From Persicaria tinctoria (Eukaryota > Streptophyta > Magnoliopsida > Caryophyllales > Polygonaceae): 64,000 nucleotides of DNA. The DNA lies in the NCBI GenBank assembly GCA_037127255.1, contig JBANSL010000004.1:51843702-51907701 (forward strand). The letters are read 5' to 3'. Both the position numbers and the translations under genes were made by a program. Of the stretch, positions 46,205-58,734 are shown in pieces. The notes under the pieces were generated by a model. The model did no database searches and was not told where the DNA came from. It was given only the letters and a program-made list of their open reading frames with translations. Numbering within the stretch: the first letter of the stretch is position 1; each line of letters opens with the position of its first letter.

Positions 46205-46819
46205 TTAGTGGGAACCATTTGACGTTGGACCGTGGTAATCATCATCGTAGAGTTCGTCCTCGATGTAGTAGCCTTTTTTGTCGAAAAAGTGGACTTCAAA
46301 CCTTGCTTCGCCAGGGTAGGTGAACATTATTGAAGTTTCTAACTCGAGTCCATGTGTTTCGACAAAGTCCCTCCATCTGCATGCTACCCATTGAGATCCG
46401 TAACATCCCCCTATAATATGGACAGGGAAATCTTTGACGAAGCGAGTGGACAAAAGGATTTGCTTGGGTATATGGAGTTGGAAATGTTCACCGAATTCGG
46501 AAGGTAGCGTCATGCGTATGTATTGCTCGTCCCCTACTAAATAAATATAAAAAACAAATGGATTGTTTGGATTTTGATCGATAGCAATTGCTGCCATGTC
46601 TTCTTTTTGGAAAGTTTTTTTGATGAGAAAGGTTGCGCTTTTCATGCTGTAGGAAAAAATAAATCCTTTTATAGTGGCATCGACCGGTTCGAAAAAATAT
46701 TTTTGTAATAAATGACTGTGTTTGAAAGAATATACTTGCACATCCGTCTTCGAAAGACACGCGATTGCTAAATTTATTCTTCTTGGAGGCTTACGTGCAC
46801 ATCCGTATTCGAAAGACAC
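46205..46819 (-). CDS. B3-like domain ORF, possibly intact, start inside a minisatellite
   Basis: Open frame of 205 codons. After a variable N-terminus encoded by the 59-bp repeat come GFIFSYSMKSATFLIKKTF and a B3-like core: FYIYLVGDEQYIRMTLPSEF, QLHIPKQILLSTRFVKDFPV, GSQWVACRWRDFVETHGLEL, SIMFTYPGEARFEVHFFDKK, with an acidic tail to the stop at 46205. The W-F-----L-----F-Y-G---F-V pattern resembles the other two B3 fragments here. The true start is unclear because the frame enters the tandem repeat; an earlier exon may exist or the repeat may have replaced it. Confidence 0.5.
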   Translation of the reverse strand: MSFEYGCARKPPRRINLAIACLSKTDVQVYSFKHSHLLQKYFFEPVDATIKGFIFSYSMKSATFLIKKTFQKEDMAAIAIDQNPNNPFVFYIYLVGDEQYIRMTLPSEFGEHFQLHIPKQILLSTRFVKDFPVHIIGGCYGSQWVACRWRDFVETHGLELETSIMFTYPGEARFEVHFFDKKGYYIEDELYDDDYHGPTSNGSH

Positions 46820-47482
46820 ACGATTGCTAAATTTATTCTCATTGGAGGCTTACTTGCACATCCGTGTTCGAAAGACACGTGATTGCTAAATTTATTCTCC
46901 TTGGAGGCTTACTTGCACTTCCGTGTTCGAAAGACACGGGATTGCTAAATTTATTCTCCTTGGAGTCTTCCTTGCACTTCCGTGTTCGAAAGACAAGCGA
47001 TTGCTAAATTTATTCTCCTTGGAGGCTTACTTGCACATCCGTGTTCGAAAGATACGCGATTGCTAAATTTATTCTCCTTGGAGGCTTACTTGCACATCCG
47101 TGTTCGAAAGACACGCGATTGCTAAATTTATTCTCCTTGGAAGCTTACTTGCACATCCGTGTTCGAAAGACATGTGATTGCTAAATTTATTCTCCTTGGA
47201 GGCTTACTTGCACATCCGTGTTCGAAAGACATGCGATTGCTAAATTTATTCTCCATGGAGGCTTACTTGCACATCCGTGTTCGAAAGGCACGCGATTGCT
47301 AAATTTATTCTCCTTGGAGGCTTACTTGCACATCCGTGTTCGAAAGACACGTGATTGCTAAATTTATTCTCCTTGGAGTCTTACTTGCACATCCGTGTTC
47401 GAAAGACACGCGATTGCTAAATTTATTCTCCTTGGAGGCTTACTTGCACATCCGTGTTCGAAAGACACGCGATTGCTAAATT
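46735..47482. repeat. 59-bp minisatellite, about 12.6 copies
   Basis: The unit contains CCGTGTTCGAAAGACACGCG, GATTGCTAAATTTATTCTCC and TTGGAGGCTTACTTGCACAT. The period is a constant 59 bp and copies differ by one to three bases each. No spacer diversity is present, so it is not a CRISPR-like array. The left end overlaps the start of the B3-like ORF. Confidence 0.95.
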
Positions 47483-47631
47483 TTGCCCGTACCGACAATC
47501 TGGGTTGGGCTTGGAACTTTCATTTATACATATGAAGTGGTATACCCAATCGGGAACCCTGATGACCCCTATGCATGGAAATTCTAAGCCATCCGAATTC
47601 TACTTATGCCTAACCTTTACGCAAAATAAGC

Positions 47632-49163
47632 CTTAAGATTCTTGGCGTTCCATTCCTTCGCGAGTATGGTGCCTTCTGAATTTTGAAGTTTGAAAGAACC
47701 CTGGCCTACTTCTTTGTGGATGACGTACAGACCTTCCCATTTAGGCTCAAGCTTTCCCCCGACCGTTGCTTGTCGGAGGGCCATGTCCTCTTTTTGAAAT
47801 GGGCGTATGAAGACGCGCTTGTTGTATCGACGCCAAAGGCCATTGCGAATGGTATTTCTCCCGTGGGACTCTTGGCCGAAGTTCTATATGACCATAGTAC
47901 CAAGGGCAAGATCTCGGCCCATTCTCCCTTTGCTGTCGCTAGCCTCTTTTTAAGAGCATTTAGAATTTGGCGATTCATGGTTACAACCTGCCCATTGGAT
48001 TGCGGGTATGCTAACGACGAGAATCGGAAGTCGATGTGGAGGCCGGCACAGAAATCACGAATTGCTTCGCAGTCGAATTGGGGACCATGATCAGTGATAA
48101 TTGCTTGGGGAACTCCGAATCGGCAAATCATGTTCTTTCAGAGCAATTTGCGCACTTTTCCTGCCGTGATGTTCTTTCAGAGCAATTTGCGACTATCACG
48201 ATGATGAAGCGCAGCTGGGCCGGTGTCGTTGGGAATGTTCCCAAACTATCCATTCCCCACATCGCAAACGGACATGGTGCAGATATGCACTTCAAAGGAT
48301 GAGGGGGGCGATGATTGAGCGATGCATGCCGCTGGCAAGGGTCGCATATGTGAATAACCATCTCTGCATCTGCCCTAAGGGAGGGCTAATAGTAGCCAAG
48401 ATGTGTGATTTTAGATGCCACGACTCTCCACCCTTGGTGATTGCCACAGAGACCTGCGTTCACCTCTTGGACGAGGTCAAGGCCTTCCTGGCTTGAGACA
48501 CAGAGGAGATCCGGGAGGTTAAAACCCCTTTTGTATAATCGGCCATTTCTTACGCGAAAACGGGCCGCTCTTCTTCTAATGCTCTGGCTGTTCTGTAACT
48601 CGCCCGTGGAGGGCCCTTCAGTTATGTACTCTAGGAGGGGTACTCTCTCCAGTGTCTGAGGTTCAATATTCTGAATACCCCCTGGTGGATTCCTCGGGCA
48701 TGTTTCTGTTCAATAACCACGCGATCACTTAATCCCAGGGGAAAGGTGGCTCCCATCTTGTCCAAGGTATTGACGCATTCATTCTGATCACGAGGAATGG
48801 ACGAGATGGTGCATTTTCCGAAGGCCACTGTTAGTGTTTGTACGCACTCCAAATATTCAGGTAGCATCCCTGTCTTCGCCTCATATTCTCCTTTAACCTG
48901 CCGAGCAACCACTTCTGAATCTTTGAAAATCTGGACTTGTCGAGCCCCGTTGATCAACGCTTACCCGTGATCAGAGCTTCGTACTCCGCCTCATTGTTGG
49001 TAGCTTCAAACAATAGTTTGAATGATAGGCCTATTAAATGACACGAGTATGACATCGTTAATGAGCCACCCGACGCAAAAAGATATCTGGCCCCACCACC
49101 ATATTCATTGCGAGTAAGGTACTTGAATAAGTCATGATTCATGACTAGACACAATACCCTCAA
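47632..49163 (-). pseudogene. pol: Tat-like gypsy pol fragment, arm 1 (RNase H, integrase)
   Basis: Minus-sense: SYSCHLIGLSFKLLFEATNN and EAEYEAL (RNase H with the NEAEY acidic motif), DSEVVARQVKGEYEAKTG. The integrase zinc-binding/core remnant reads CPFAMWGMDSLGTFPTTPAQ. The core continues from about 48131: FGVPQAIITDHGPQFDCEAI and AYPQSNGQV with the D and E catalytic region. It ends with the typical WNAKNLK-like Tat terminus near 47632. Internal short duplication of AGAGCAATTTGCG near 48139/48179 and frameshifts show decay. No LTRs adjoin. Confidence 0.8.
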
Positions 49164-49260
49164 AAACCTTGACCCACATTTCCTCGCGACTTGAATATCA
49201 ATATAAACCCGCGTAAGAATCAGAGCAGGTCCTCCAAATGTCTCGTAACTCTCCGGGATA

Positions 49261-49397
49261 CTAGCGAGTAGCTCGCTGGCTCGAACACCTCACCTCTAAA
49301 TAGAGCCACGTGTATTACCTATACCCCTAAGTTTGTGGGCATGCGTTACACGTGTCCTGTGTAGAACCACGAGGTCGCCAGCCAGCTACTCGCTTAG
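49261..49397. mobile_element. 137-bp foldback (MITE-like) repeat, copy B
   Basis: Inverted copy of 14351-14487 with the same length. It lies in the spacer of the pol inverted repeat, so it sits at the turn of the potential hairpin. Confidence 0.5.
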
Positions 49398-49424
49398 TTT
49401 CCCTATAAAGGAGGCTTACTACTG

Positions 49425-51051
49425 TTGTCATACTCGTGTTATTTAATAGGCCTATCATTCCAACTATTGTTTGAAGCTACCAACAATGAGGCGGAGTACG
49501 AAGCTCTGATCGCGGGTATTGAGAAAGCGTTGATCAACGGGGCTCGACAAGTCCTGATTTTCACAGATTCAGAAGTGGTAGCTCGGCAGGTTAAAGGAGA
49601 ATATGAGGCAAAGACAGGGATGCTACCTGAATATTTGGAGCGCGCACAAACACTCACAGCGGCCTTCGGAAAATGCTCCATCTCGTCCATTCCTCGTGAT
49701 TAGAATGAACGCGTCGATACTTTGGCCAGGATGGGAGCCACCTTTCCCATGGTATTAAGTGATCGTGTGGTTATTGAATAGAAACATGCCCGAGGAATAC
49801 ATGAGGGGGTATTCAGAATATCGAACCTCGGAGACTGGCGAATACCCCTCCTGGAGTACATAACTGAAGGGCCCTCAGCGGGCAAGTTACAGGACAGACA
49901 GAGCATCAGAAGAAGAGCAGCCCGTTTTCGCATAAAAAATGACCGATTATACAAAAGGGGTTTTAACCTCCCTGATCTCCTTTGTGTCTAAAGCCAGGAA
50001 GGCCTTGACCTCGTCCAAGAGCTGCACGCAGGACTCTGTGGAAATCACTAATGGTGGAGAGCCGTGGCATCTAAAATCACACGTTTTGGCTACTATTGGC
50101 CCTCCTTTAGGGAAGATGCAGTGATTGTTATTCACATATGCGACCCTTGTTAGCGGCACGCATCGCTCAATCATCGCCCCCTCCTTCTTTGAAGTGCATT
50201 TTTGCACCATGTCCGTTCGCAATGTGGGGAATGGATATTTTGGGACCATTCCCAACGACACCGGGCCAGTTGTGCTTCATTATCGTGATAGTTGATTACT
50301 TCACAAAGTGGGTGGAAGCCGAAGCTATTACCACCATCACGGCAGAAAAAGTGCGTAAATTCCTCTAGAAGAACATGATTTGCCAATTCGGAGTCCCCCA
50401 GGCATTTATCACTGATCATGGTCCCTAATTCGACTGCGAAGCAATTCGTGATTTATGTGTCGGCCTCCACATCGACTTTCGATTCTCGTCGTTAGCATAC
50501 CCGCAATCCAATGGCCAGGTCGAAACCATAAATCGTCAAATTCTGAATGCTCTTAAAAATAGGCTAGTGACAGAAAAGAGAGAATGGGCCAAGATCTTGC
50601 CCTTGGTACTATGGTCATATAGAACCTTGTCCAAGAGTCCCATGGGAGAAACGCCGTTCGCAATGGCCTTTGTCGTCGATGCAATCATCCCAGTGGAATT
50701 ACCCATCCCATCGGCCAGAATTGTTGATTTCGGTAAAGATACCAACGACGAAACCCTCGAGTTGGAACTCCACTTGCGTGAGGAAAGAAGGGACATCGCT
50801 TGTCTCAAAGCAAATGAATATAAATGCCAACTGGCTGAAGGATACAACAAGCGCGTCTTCACACGCCCATTACAAAAAGGGGACATGGTCCTCTGACAAG
50901 CAACGACTGGGGGAAAGCTTGAGCCTAAATGGGAAGATCCATGCGTCATCCACAAAGAAGTAGGCTAGGGTTCTTTCAAACTTCAAAATTCAGAAGGCGC
51001 CATACTCGCGAAGGCATGGAACGCCAAGAATCTCAAGGCTTATTTTGCCTA
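49425..51051 (+). pseudogene. pol: Tat-like gypsy pol fragment, arm 2 (RNase H, integrase)
   Basis: Plus-sense: LLFEATNNEAEYEALIAGIE, IFTDSEVVARQVKGEYEAKT, and on to an integrase core (about 50210-50540). This includes VDYFTKWVEAEAI, a decayed CQFGVPQAFITDHGP with a TAA, and LASAYPQSNGQ-like sequence. It ends with WNAKNLKAYFA and a TAA at 51049-51051. Many stops (49700, 49781, 49990 and others). Confidence 0.8.
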
Positions 51052-51160
51052 AAGGTTAGGCATAAGTAGAAGTCTAATGACTTAGATTTTCCATGTATAT
51101 GGGTCATCGGGGTTCCCAATTGGGTATACCACTTCATATGTATAAATGAAAGTTTCAAGC

Positions 51161-53077
51161 TGTTGTAGGAGGAAATCGAGTTTAAAATATAATGAAATAG
51201 ATCAAACCAGATTCGTGCCCACGCAAATGATTACAAGACTCCCTCCCGATGTAGCAACATGAAGTGAGGATCGATCCTCGAGGAAGCGAGCCAGCGGATC
51301 CTAGGTAGCGGAGAAATCTCACGAGTGGTTGTCGACTTCAGGGGTACTCGACCTCGACTAGGGTTAGTCGACAGGGGTCAAGCACAATCGAATCCGAGCA
51401 AGGCAAAGTCACTGCTTTTGGTTGACTTTGAGTAAGCAACTCGACGTCGAGTATGGTTTGGTCGTAGTTGAGTAAGGCTGGTCAAAGTCGGGTTCCTGCA
51501 AAGACACAAGCAGCAGCGATCTTTGCTCGATCGAAAGTCAGTAGTCGACGTCGACCAAGGGGTGGTCGAAGTCGAGTAGGAACAGTAAAATAAAATAAAG
51601 AACAAAGCTTTCGGAATTCGGAATAAACTATGTGAAAGAAAACTTCCAAGATCGGGGTTTGCAACAACGATAACCAAACATGCATAAGGCAAGATAAATA
51701 ACGATAAACATGCAAATCGCATCGAAGGATCAAGCTTTCGCCTTTTCCAACAGTTAGACAACTCTTTCAAGAAACCCTAATTGTATCTACCGATTTTATA
51801 TTTATAATCCAAGTTGTTAGCATGGATCTCTATTAGATAGGTAATAAACACATAATAGGTAGTAGATGCTCAAAACATAATAAAGGTCGGATCTTTACCT
51901 CAAACACGCATGGCTATCGTCGGGCTCACCCCAACCCTAGAAGTGGGTGGACTACTCGCTCTTCATCGCAAGGAAAGACATCAATAATAAAAGGAAATAA
52001 ACTTGCATTAATAAACTAAAATAGAGCTTACAACCGATCAAAGCCAACTTGCTCTCGCTCCTTAGCTCTTCTCGGCCTCCACTCTCTCTCTCTCTCTCTC
52101 TACACCTTCTCTAGAATTGAATTGTATGATGGAATGAATAAAAACCAGCCCTATAGGCTTTTTTATAGGCTTCCAATCCTTGCTAATCAAGGAAGAAAAT
52201 TCTATCTATATCTCTATCTAACATAGAAGATATAATTCTACTTAGGAAATAAATATATCTAAATAAGTAAAACTAGATAAATCCTAGGGTAATTAATTGT
52301 TCAACCCTTAGGAGAAATAAAAAGATAAAAAAAATAAAAATATCTAAATCTTCATGTGTTGGGAATCTTCTCTCGGAAATATCTCCATCGGATTCGGGAT
52401 AGAACCTTAACAAGAATCGGACTAGCTCTAAATCAGTAGTCTGGTCAACTCGATATCGAGTAGGCTTACTCGATATCGACCAGCATTTCTCGGCTTCAGC
52501 TCAGCAGTTCGATCTCGGCCTCAAGGAGTCAAATCGACTTGATGTTTACTCGATATCGACTAGGCTTAGTCGATATCGACTTCTCCCTTTCTTCTCCCTT
52601 TCTTCTTCAGTTGGCTTGGTCGATTCTGGGATCCTTGCTTGGTTTAGGCTTGGTCGACTTCGACCAACTTTGGTCGACGTCGAGTAAAGTTGGCTTCTCT
52701 TCACAGCTCCTCGATTTGGTTCTCTTCCTCGAGCTCGGGTGTTCTTCTGGCCTTAGTCGACCTTGAGTAAGTCTACTCGACGTCTAGTAGAGTCCTGCTC
52801 GAGTGGGCTTCTTCTTTGTTTCTCGACTTGGTTCTGCTCTCAGTTGTAGTCGACTTCGAGTAAAGCTTGGTCGAAGTCGAGTAGAATCCCATCCTTTGAT
52901 TTCGTCTCGGAATGGCTCCAAATTCTACAATATTAAACCAAAACTTATGTAGACATCTATTCCTTGCAAATAAGCATCTACTACACAAATTCAACATATT
53001 CCCAACCCGAAATATGCAAAGTATATAGAATAAGGGGCTAAAATGAGCATAGAAACATGGCATAAAACATGGACATC
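51161..53077 (-). repeat. E3 3' LTR
   Basis: Shares 920 bp at its left end with 61461-62375. Includes a short (TC)n at 52083-52101. The right boundary, next to the polypurine-like CACCCCATACTTAAG (reverse of CTTAAGTATGGGGTG), is approximate. Confidence 0.8.
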
Positions 53078-55309
53078 AAATCACCCCATACTTAAGCTTG
53101 CTTGTCCCAAAGCAATAACTTGGATGGTCATTCAGAGGAAGAATTCAAACTCTCAACATCATAGATTCATTCTTATATGTCCCTGCAATCAAAAGGTACT
53201 AATGCCACAATCCATGCATGTGCAATAAAAGCAACATCTAGTGATGAAAGGAGGGTTATGCAAAAACAATTCATGTGACAAAGCATTAGCAATCAAGAGA
53301 ACTTTAATTTAAGCTCAAATAAGGAGTAGATTGGTAAAAGGCTAAAGGTGGGAAATGTTTTGGCAATGTGGTGCTAATAATCCGGGGAAATGGAGTATTT
53401 TCCAAATTTTCTTTACCACATCCCTTCTTCATAAGATTCATCACCTTTCATAATGCTTTTATCAATAATAATGTTTTTACCTCTCTAACCTCAACACTGC
53501 CTTCTTGTGAGTCGCAAACATGGGTGTCATGAATGGCCCCGGATACTTATTGCTTTGGACTCCTCACTTGTGTGTCCCATCTCACTGAACTGTTATCTCA
53601 GCAAGCAGGGTCGATCTACCTTTATCTCCTGAGGTGATCGGATTTTTTCTCACTCATTAAATTTTCCATATATTTCAAACAATTTCCTACCAAACTCCAT
53701 ATATGATAATAATAACACAACAACCATATAATATCTCCATAATGTAACCTTATTCTCAACATAATCCCCGGATAGGAAATAAGGTAAAGAATGACAATAT
53801 TTAGAACATGTGGAGCATAATATGAAATAAGGCATAATATGGCTCTTGTGATGCATAAGCATAGGTAAGGTTAGGATTATCAAAAAACATATGAGCATTA
53901 TATGGAAATATAAAGTCCTCCATCCTCTTATTATGCAACATGTCAAAAGCGACATCAAATTTCACCTCCTTTCATGGTTTTAAAGAAAATAATGCACTTC
54001 ATTGTGACTTCCCTTTACTAGGCAATTTCATGCTATATCTCTAATGAATCCAATTTTGCATCGTTGAGTTCAACATAACTTCCATGACTCTTTTCTTTAA
54101 ACAATTTACAGGCATTGGGAGATGTCTCATAGAACTTTGAGTTTAGCAATTATGCACAAAAATTAAAAATTTTACTCAAAATTCACCATGTTTAACCAAA
54201 AGCAAGAATAAAACATAATAAATAATATTGAGCTCTTACCCCACCCCATACTTAAAATATACAGTGACCCCACTGTATAAATAAAATATAAACAAGGGTC
54301 AAGGAAGGAACTCACCGAATAACGCGCTGTAGAGTCAAAACATGGCCGTCGAGTAACTGTTTTGGTCGACGTCGAGTACCCTTGGTCAACGTCGAGTACA
54401 TTGGTCACATCGAGTGGAAGTCTGAAGTCGAGGAAGCTCCCGGATTGGTCGACGTCGAGTTGGCCTACTCGATGTCGAGTAAATTTGTGCTCCTCCTCTT
54501 GGTCGATCTCGACTGGCCTAGTCGATTTCGACTGTTCTGTCAGGGACTTCTTCTTCCGCTCTTTGCGATCCTTTTATGCTTCTTGACCTAAAAATGTTAG
54601 TTTTCACACGAAGACAAGACCTTCCACATGAAGCATTCAAAACTAAAAACAAAAACAAACAAAACCAAAACCAAAAGTTTCAAAGTCCCAAAATTCAAAA
54701 GTTCTATGTACATGCTCTATATTTTAAAGTCGCTAGGCCGACTTCTCCGCTTGTGCTTCAAGGACCATCAATGTGGGCCCCCCCTTGTGCTTGGCCCTTC
54801 TCCTGGATCATCTAGGTCTTGATTGTAGTATGCAAGCTCAGCTGATAGGTGGTTGCTTGCATAGTATCCCTTTCCCTCCTTCTTCTTCTTTCCAGCTCTC
54901 ATCCTTCGCAGATTAGCTCACCACGGGGCCTTACCTCCCCTTAAATTTTTATTAAATTTATGAATAGACAGAGGAGGGGTTGAAATCATACCTGGACTTA
55001 CCTTTTCGTACCCAAAACAGAAATCTTCGGGCTTAGGGTTGGTCGACGTCGAGTACAGGGACTCCATACTTAGGCTCTTGTCTAGTGTTCAATAGAGGAA
55101 GTCGACTTCGAGAAGTTTTGGTCGAAGTCGAGGACGGTGGTCGACGTCGAGTAACCTTGGTTGACGTCGAGTAGCTTTCTGGTATTTTTCTCCGTTGTTT
55201 GCTCGATCCCGTGGTTGCTGATGCTTTTCACCTCCAGCCATGAAATTTCCTCCTTTGTAGGGCCAAAAGAGAAATCTAAGATCTTGTCACCTATTGTGAA
55301 GGTGAGAAA
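53078..55309 (-). mobile_element. E3 non-coding 3' internal region
   Basis: Homologous to the non-coding 3' internal parts of E1 (22550-24179) and E2 (35953-37460). It contains the same landmarks in reverse, such as CATGGGTGTCATGAATGGCC and GGGTCGATCTACCTTTATCTCC. A palindrome cluster lies at 54350-54540 and another at 55040-55170. The integrase-tail segment is largely lost here (remnant near 54730-55010). Confidence 0.75.
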
Positions 55310-56491
55310 TCACTGCTTTACGCTTATTTTAGCATCTACAGTAGCTAGGAATGGTCTACCAAGAATAATAGGGCTAGTAGGATCTTCAGCACAATCTATA
55401 ATAAGGAAATCAACGGGGACATAGAACTTACCAACATGGACAGGGACATTATCAACCATACATGTAGGGATGACCACTGTATTGTTTGCCATGTATAGTT
55501 TGGCAACCACATGCTCTATAGATCCTATCTTCACCTTTTGCCAAATTGATAAGGGCATGATGCTTACACTTGCTCCTAAATCACACAAGGCCTCATATTT
55601 AAATTTTCCAAATCCCACAGTAATAGAGAACTTACCAAGGTCAGGTCTCTTCTCAGGGAAATCAATCCTTTTGCATTCGCCGGCGATTTCTGTGAGTGAC
55701 CGCTTGTTGCTAAGGACCTCCTTGAGGAATTTGACATAATCATACATCTCTTGAAGAGCTTCTTTAAAAGGAATTGAAACATTCAGTTCTTGAAGCATCT
55801 TAACAAAACGTTTGAACCTACCTGAAGTGGGATCTTTCAGCGCCTTGGAAGGGAACGGAAGCGTCTTCTTCTGCTTTGGAGCCAGAACAGATGTCGGAGG
55901 TGTTGCTGGGTCCTCGACTTTGAGTTGATTCTCCTCGACTTCGACCAGATGTTCCTTGACGTCGACTAAGGGAGTCGACTTCGAGTTCTGTTGATGTGCA
56001 AGAGCTTCCTTGTCGGCTTGGAGTTGGTCGACCTCGGGTACCCCTACTCGATGTCGAGTAGTCTGGTCGACGTCGACTCGGCTCTGCTTGACGTCGAGTT
56101 GTTTCTCAACTTCGTCTTGTTGTTTTCCGACTTCTGGCTCCCGTAGTTGATGCTCCCTCCTGAGCTTTACAACCACGATGTGTCCGGTCTTCCCTTTGGG
56201 ATTTGGTTCTGTCTGCCCAGGGAGTTGCCCGGTCGGTCATGGAATTTGTGCCGCGAATTGACCCATCTGGATCTCAATGTTCCTCTTCCAGATGTCCAGT
56301 TCTCCAAATCTTGTATTGATGTTTTGGAGCTGATTGTTGATGGCGCTGCTGGCTTGCTTGCTTTCTTCTTGATTCCGGCGCATCTCATCGAGGATTATTT
56401 GTAGATCGTCCTTCCGTTGATCTCTTTCTGGATGTCCGGGAGCTCGGTATGGCGGGGGGTTCCTGTTAGTAGGGAGGAAATCGAGTTCAAA

Positions 56492-58440
56492 GATATCATC
56501 CCCCCCTCCCAAATTGGTTTTATTGAAGGCAAAGCCATGTGTGAAAATGTTATGCTCCTTCAAGAACTAATTAGGGAATACACAAGGAAGAGAATTAGTC
56601 CAAGGTGCATTCTCCATTTGGATCTAAAAAAAGCTTATGACTCTATTTCATGGAAATTTATTAAACAAATGCTCACACATCTTAACTTTCCTGAAAAATT
56701 TATTTCTTGGGTGCTTGAATGTGTCTGCTCTCCTACCTTTTCTATAAATGTGAATGGAAGTTTACATGGCTACTTTCCAAGCAAGAGGGGTTTAAGGCAA
56801 GGTGACCCTATCTCTCCCCTTGTTTTTGTTCTCTCGGCTGATTATTTATCTAGAGTACTAAGATGTAAAACAAGACTCCCTGAGTTTAAATTCCACCACA
56901 AATGTGATGCACTTAAAATTTCTCATATGGCCTATGCTGATGATATCCTACTACTCTCTAGAGGGGATAAAGATTCTATGTCTATTCTATTGGATGTCTT
57001 GGACCATTTCTCTGCAGTCTCTGGTTTACAAATTAGCCCCACAAAATCTTCCTACTACCTAGCTGGAGTTAAAGAGGTTGATAGGCTCTACATTGAAAAT
57101 AGGACTGGATTTTCTAGAGGGGTGTTCCCTTTCAGATACTTAGGGATACCCGTATCTTCAGGAAAACTCACAGTTTCACAATTCTCTCCCCTGATGGACA
57201 AAATTCTTACTAATTTCAGTTACTGGAACTCTAAAACATGGTCCTATGCAGGGAGAGTGGAGCTCATTAGATCTGTTATACAAGGAATCCAGGCCTTCTG
57301 GTTTTCTATTGTTCCCTCCCCTTCTACTCTAATCGATAATATCAATAGATTGTGTGCAAATTTTTTATGGAAATCCCACAGGATCAAATGGAAGGATGTA
57401 TGTCTACCTAAAGAGGAAGGTGGTCTGGGGCTTAAAGATTTGAAAACATGGAATGATGCTTTCCTCTCAAGGAAATTATGGGACATCATCAAGAAAAAAG
57501 ACAACTTCTGGATTAGGTGGATACACCACCAATACCTTCACCAAGGGGATGTATGGAACTGGCAAGTGCATAACAAAAATGATTCTCCTCTCATAAAGAA
57601 AATATTATCTATTAGGGATGCTCTGCTAACCTCCACAGGTACCATAGAGGCAGCAACACACACACACTCCAGAGCTGGATCCATGGGGACAAATACAACA
57701 ATGAAGATGCATACAACTTTTTCAGAAGAAAGCTACCAAAGCCACCTTGATCTTCTGTTGTATGGGACAAACATATACTTCCTAAACAGTCCTTCATACT
57801 TTGGTTGGCAGCAAAGAGGAGATTGGCGACAAAAGATCTTATCAAATAAAGTGAAGTACCCCTAAACTGTCCTCTTTGCAACTTAACTTCTGAGTCCCAT
57901 GATCATCTGTTTTTTGCTTGTGACTTCTCCTCTGAAATCTGGACACAGATAAAGGCTTGGCTAGGAATCTGGCGTGGAATGCACACCCTTAACAGTGGGC
58001 TCAAATGGATGAAGAAAGAAGCTAGGGGCAAGAGCTAGTACTCCAAAGCCAAAAGGGCAGGCTTTGCAGCTACTGTATACCAGATTTGGAAGGCTAGGAA
58101 TGAGAAGATTTTTGAAAACACATGCAAAAGCACTGCTTAGATTATACACATTATCAAGCAACATGTGTACCAAGTCCTGCACCATGACTTCTCTATCCTT
58201 TTCTCCACTTCAAGAAGTCTGCAGGAAGGTGTTTTGCGAGGAAATGTTACACCTGCCAACAACTGAAGCCGCTGTAGTGAGCAACACAAAAGAAAAAGGA
58301 ATCCAAGCTTTGCAACTCCACTCAGAGGCCACTCCTTTTTGTATAGCCTCTGTTTCCCTTCGATTGGATTGTATCTATGAACAATGTTTGCTCCAACAAT
58401 CTAAAGCTCTAGGAAGCTGTATTTTTGGGTACAAGGTGTG
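56492..58440 (+). pseudogene. LINE ORF2 remnant (reverse transcriptase, zf-RVT)
   Basis: Reverse transcriptase motifs: HLDLKKAYDSISW, GLRQGDPISPL, MAYADDILLLSRGD (catalytic YADD), then LYIENRTGFSRGVFPFRYLG and GGLGLKDLKTWNDAFLSRKL. Frame is lost at about 57660. A further frame gives the zinc-binding CPLCNLTSESHDHLFFACDF (about 57871). Stops and frameshifts make it inactive. Typical plant L1-clade order. Confidence 0.85.
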
Positions 58441-58734
58441 CTAAGGTTGTGTGTGTGTAATTCTCTTGATGGCCGAGCCGAAGGGAGAATTATACACATA
58501 CAACCTTAGGGTGCGGGTCCGCCTTCTGATAGCCTTGACTTGAAGTAATAGGAGTCGCACCAAACCTTCGGGTTAAACACACCACATTGGATTGATAGGA
58601 ACTCTAGGTTGCCTATCATGATTTTGGTTCTAGCCTTATATAGCCCACGGGCAAGGCTTTATGTTCCCCTTGTAAATACCATTATATTTTCTTTAATACA
58701 AATTAACCCTTAAAATCACAAAAAAAAAAAAAAA
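56492..58734 (+). mobile_element. 5'-truncated L1-type LINE
   Basis: Ends in a poly(A) tract (58720-58734) and is flanked by a 15-bp duplication GAAATCGAGTTCAAA (56477-56491 and 58735-58749). It is plus-sense, opposite to E4. It starts inside the reverse-transcriptase domain's upstream part, so most of ORF1 and endonuclease are missing. The 3' part before poly(A) is a short non-coding tail. It is the youngest event in this nest. Confidence 0.95.

Larger units (their letters stand above)
47508..51160. repeat. Large imperfect inverted repeat of Tat-like pol sequence
   Basis: Arm 1 (minus-sense pol, 47508-about 49060) and arm 2 (plus-sense pol, about 49425-51160) are homologous, with numerous substitutions and indels. 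The roughly 365-bp spacer holds extra pol sequence and the 137-bp foldback. Both arms begin near RNase H and end just past the pol stop, in the shared sequence AACTTTCATTTATACATATG. Confidence 0.9.

Noticed and set aside
46735..47482. CRISPR-like array (regular 59-bp repeats)
   Set aside because: No unique spacers: the whole 59-bp unit repeats without variable segments, and the context is a plant nuclear genome. It is a minisatellite.
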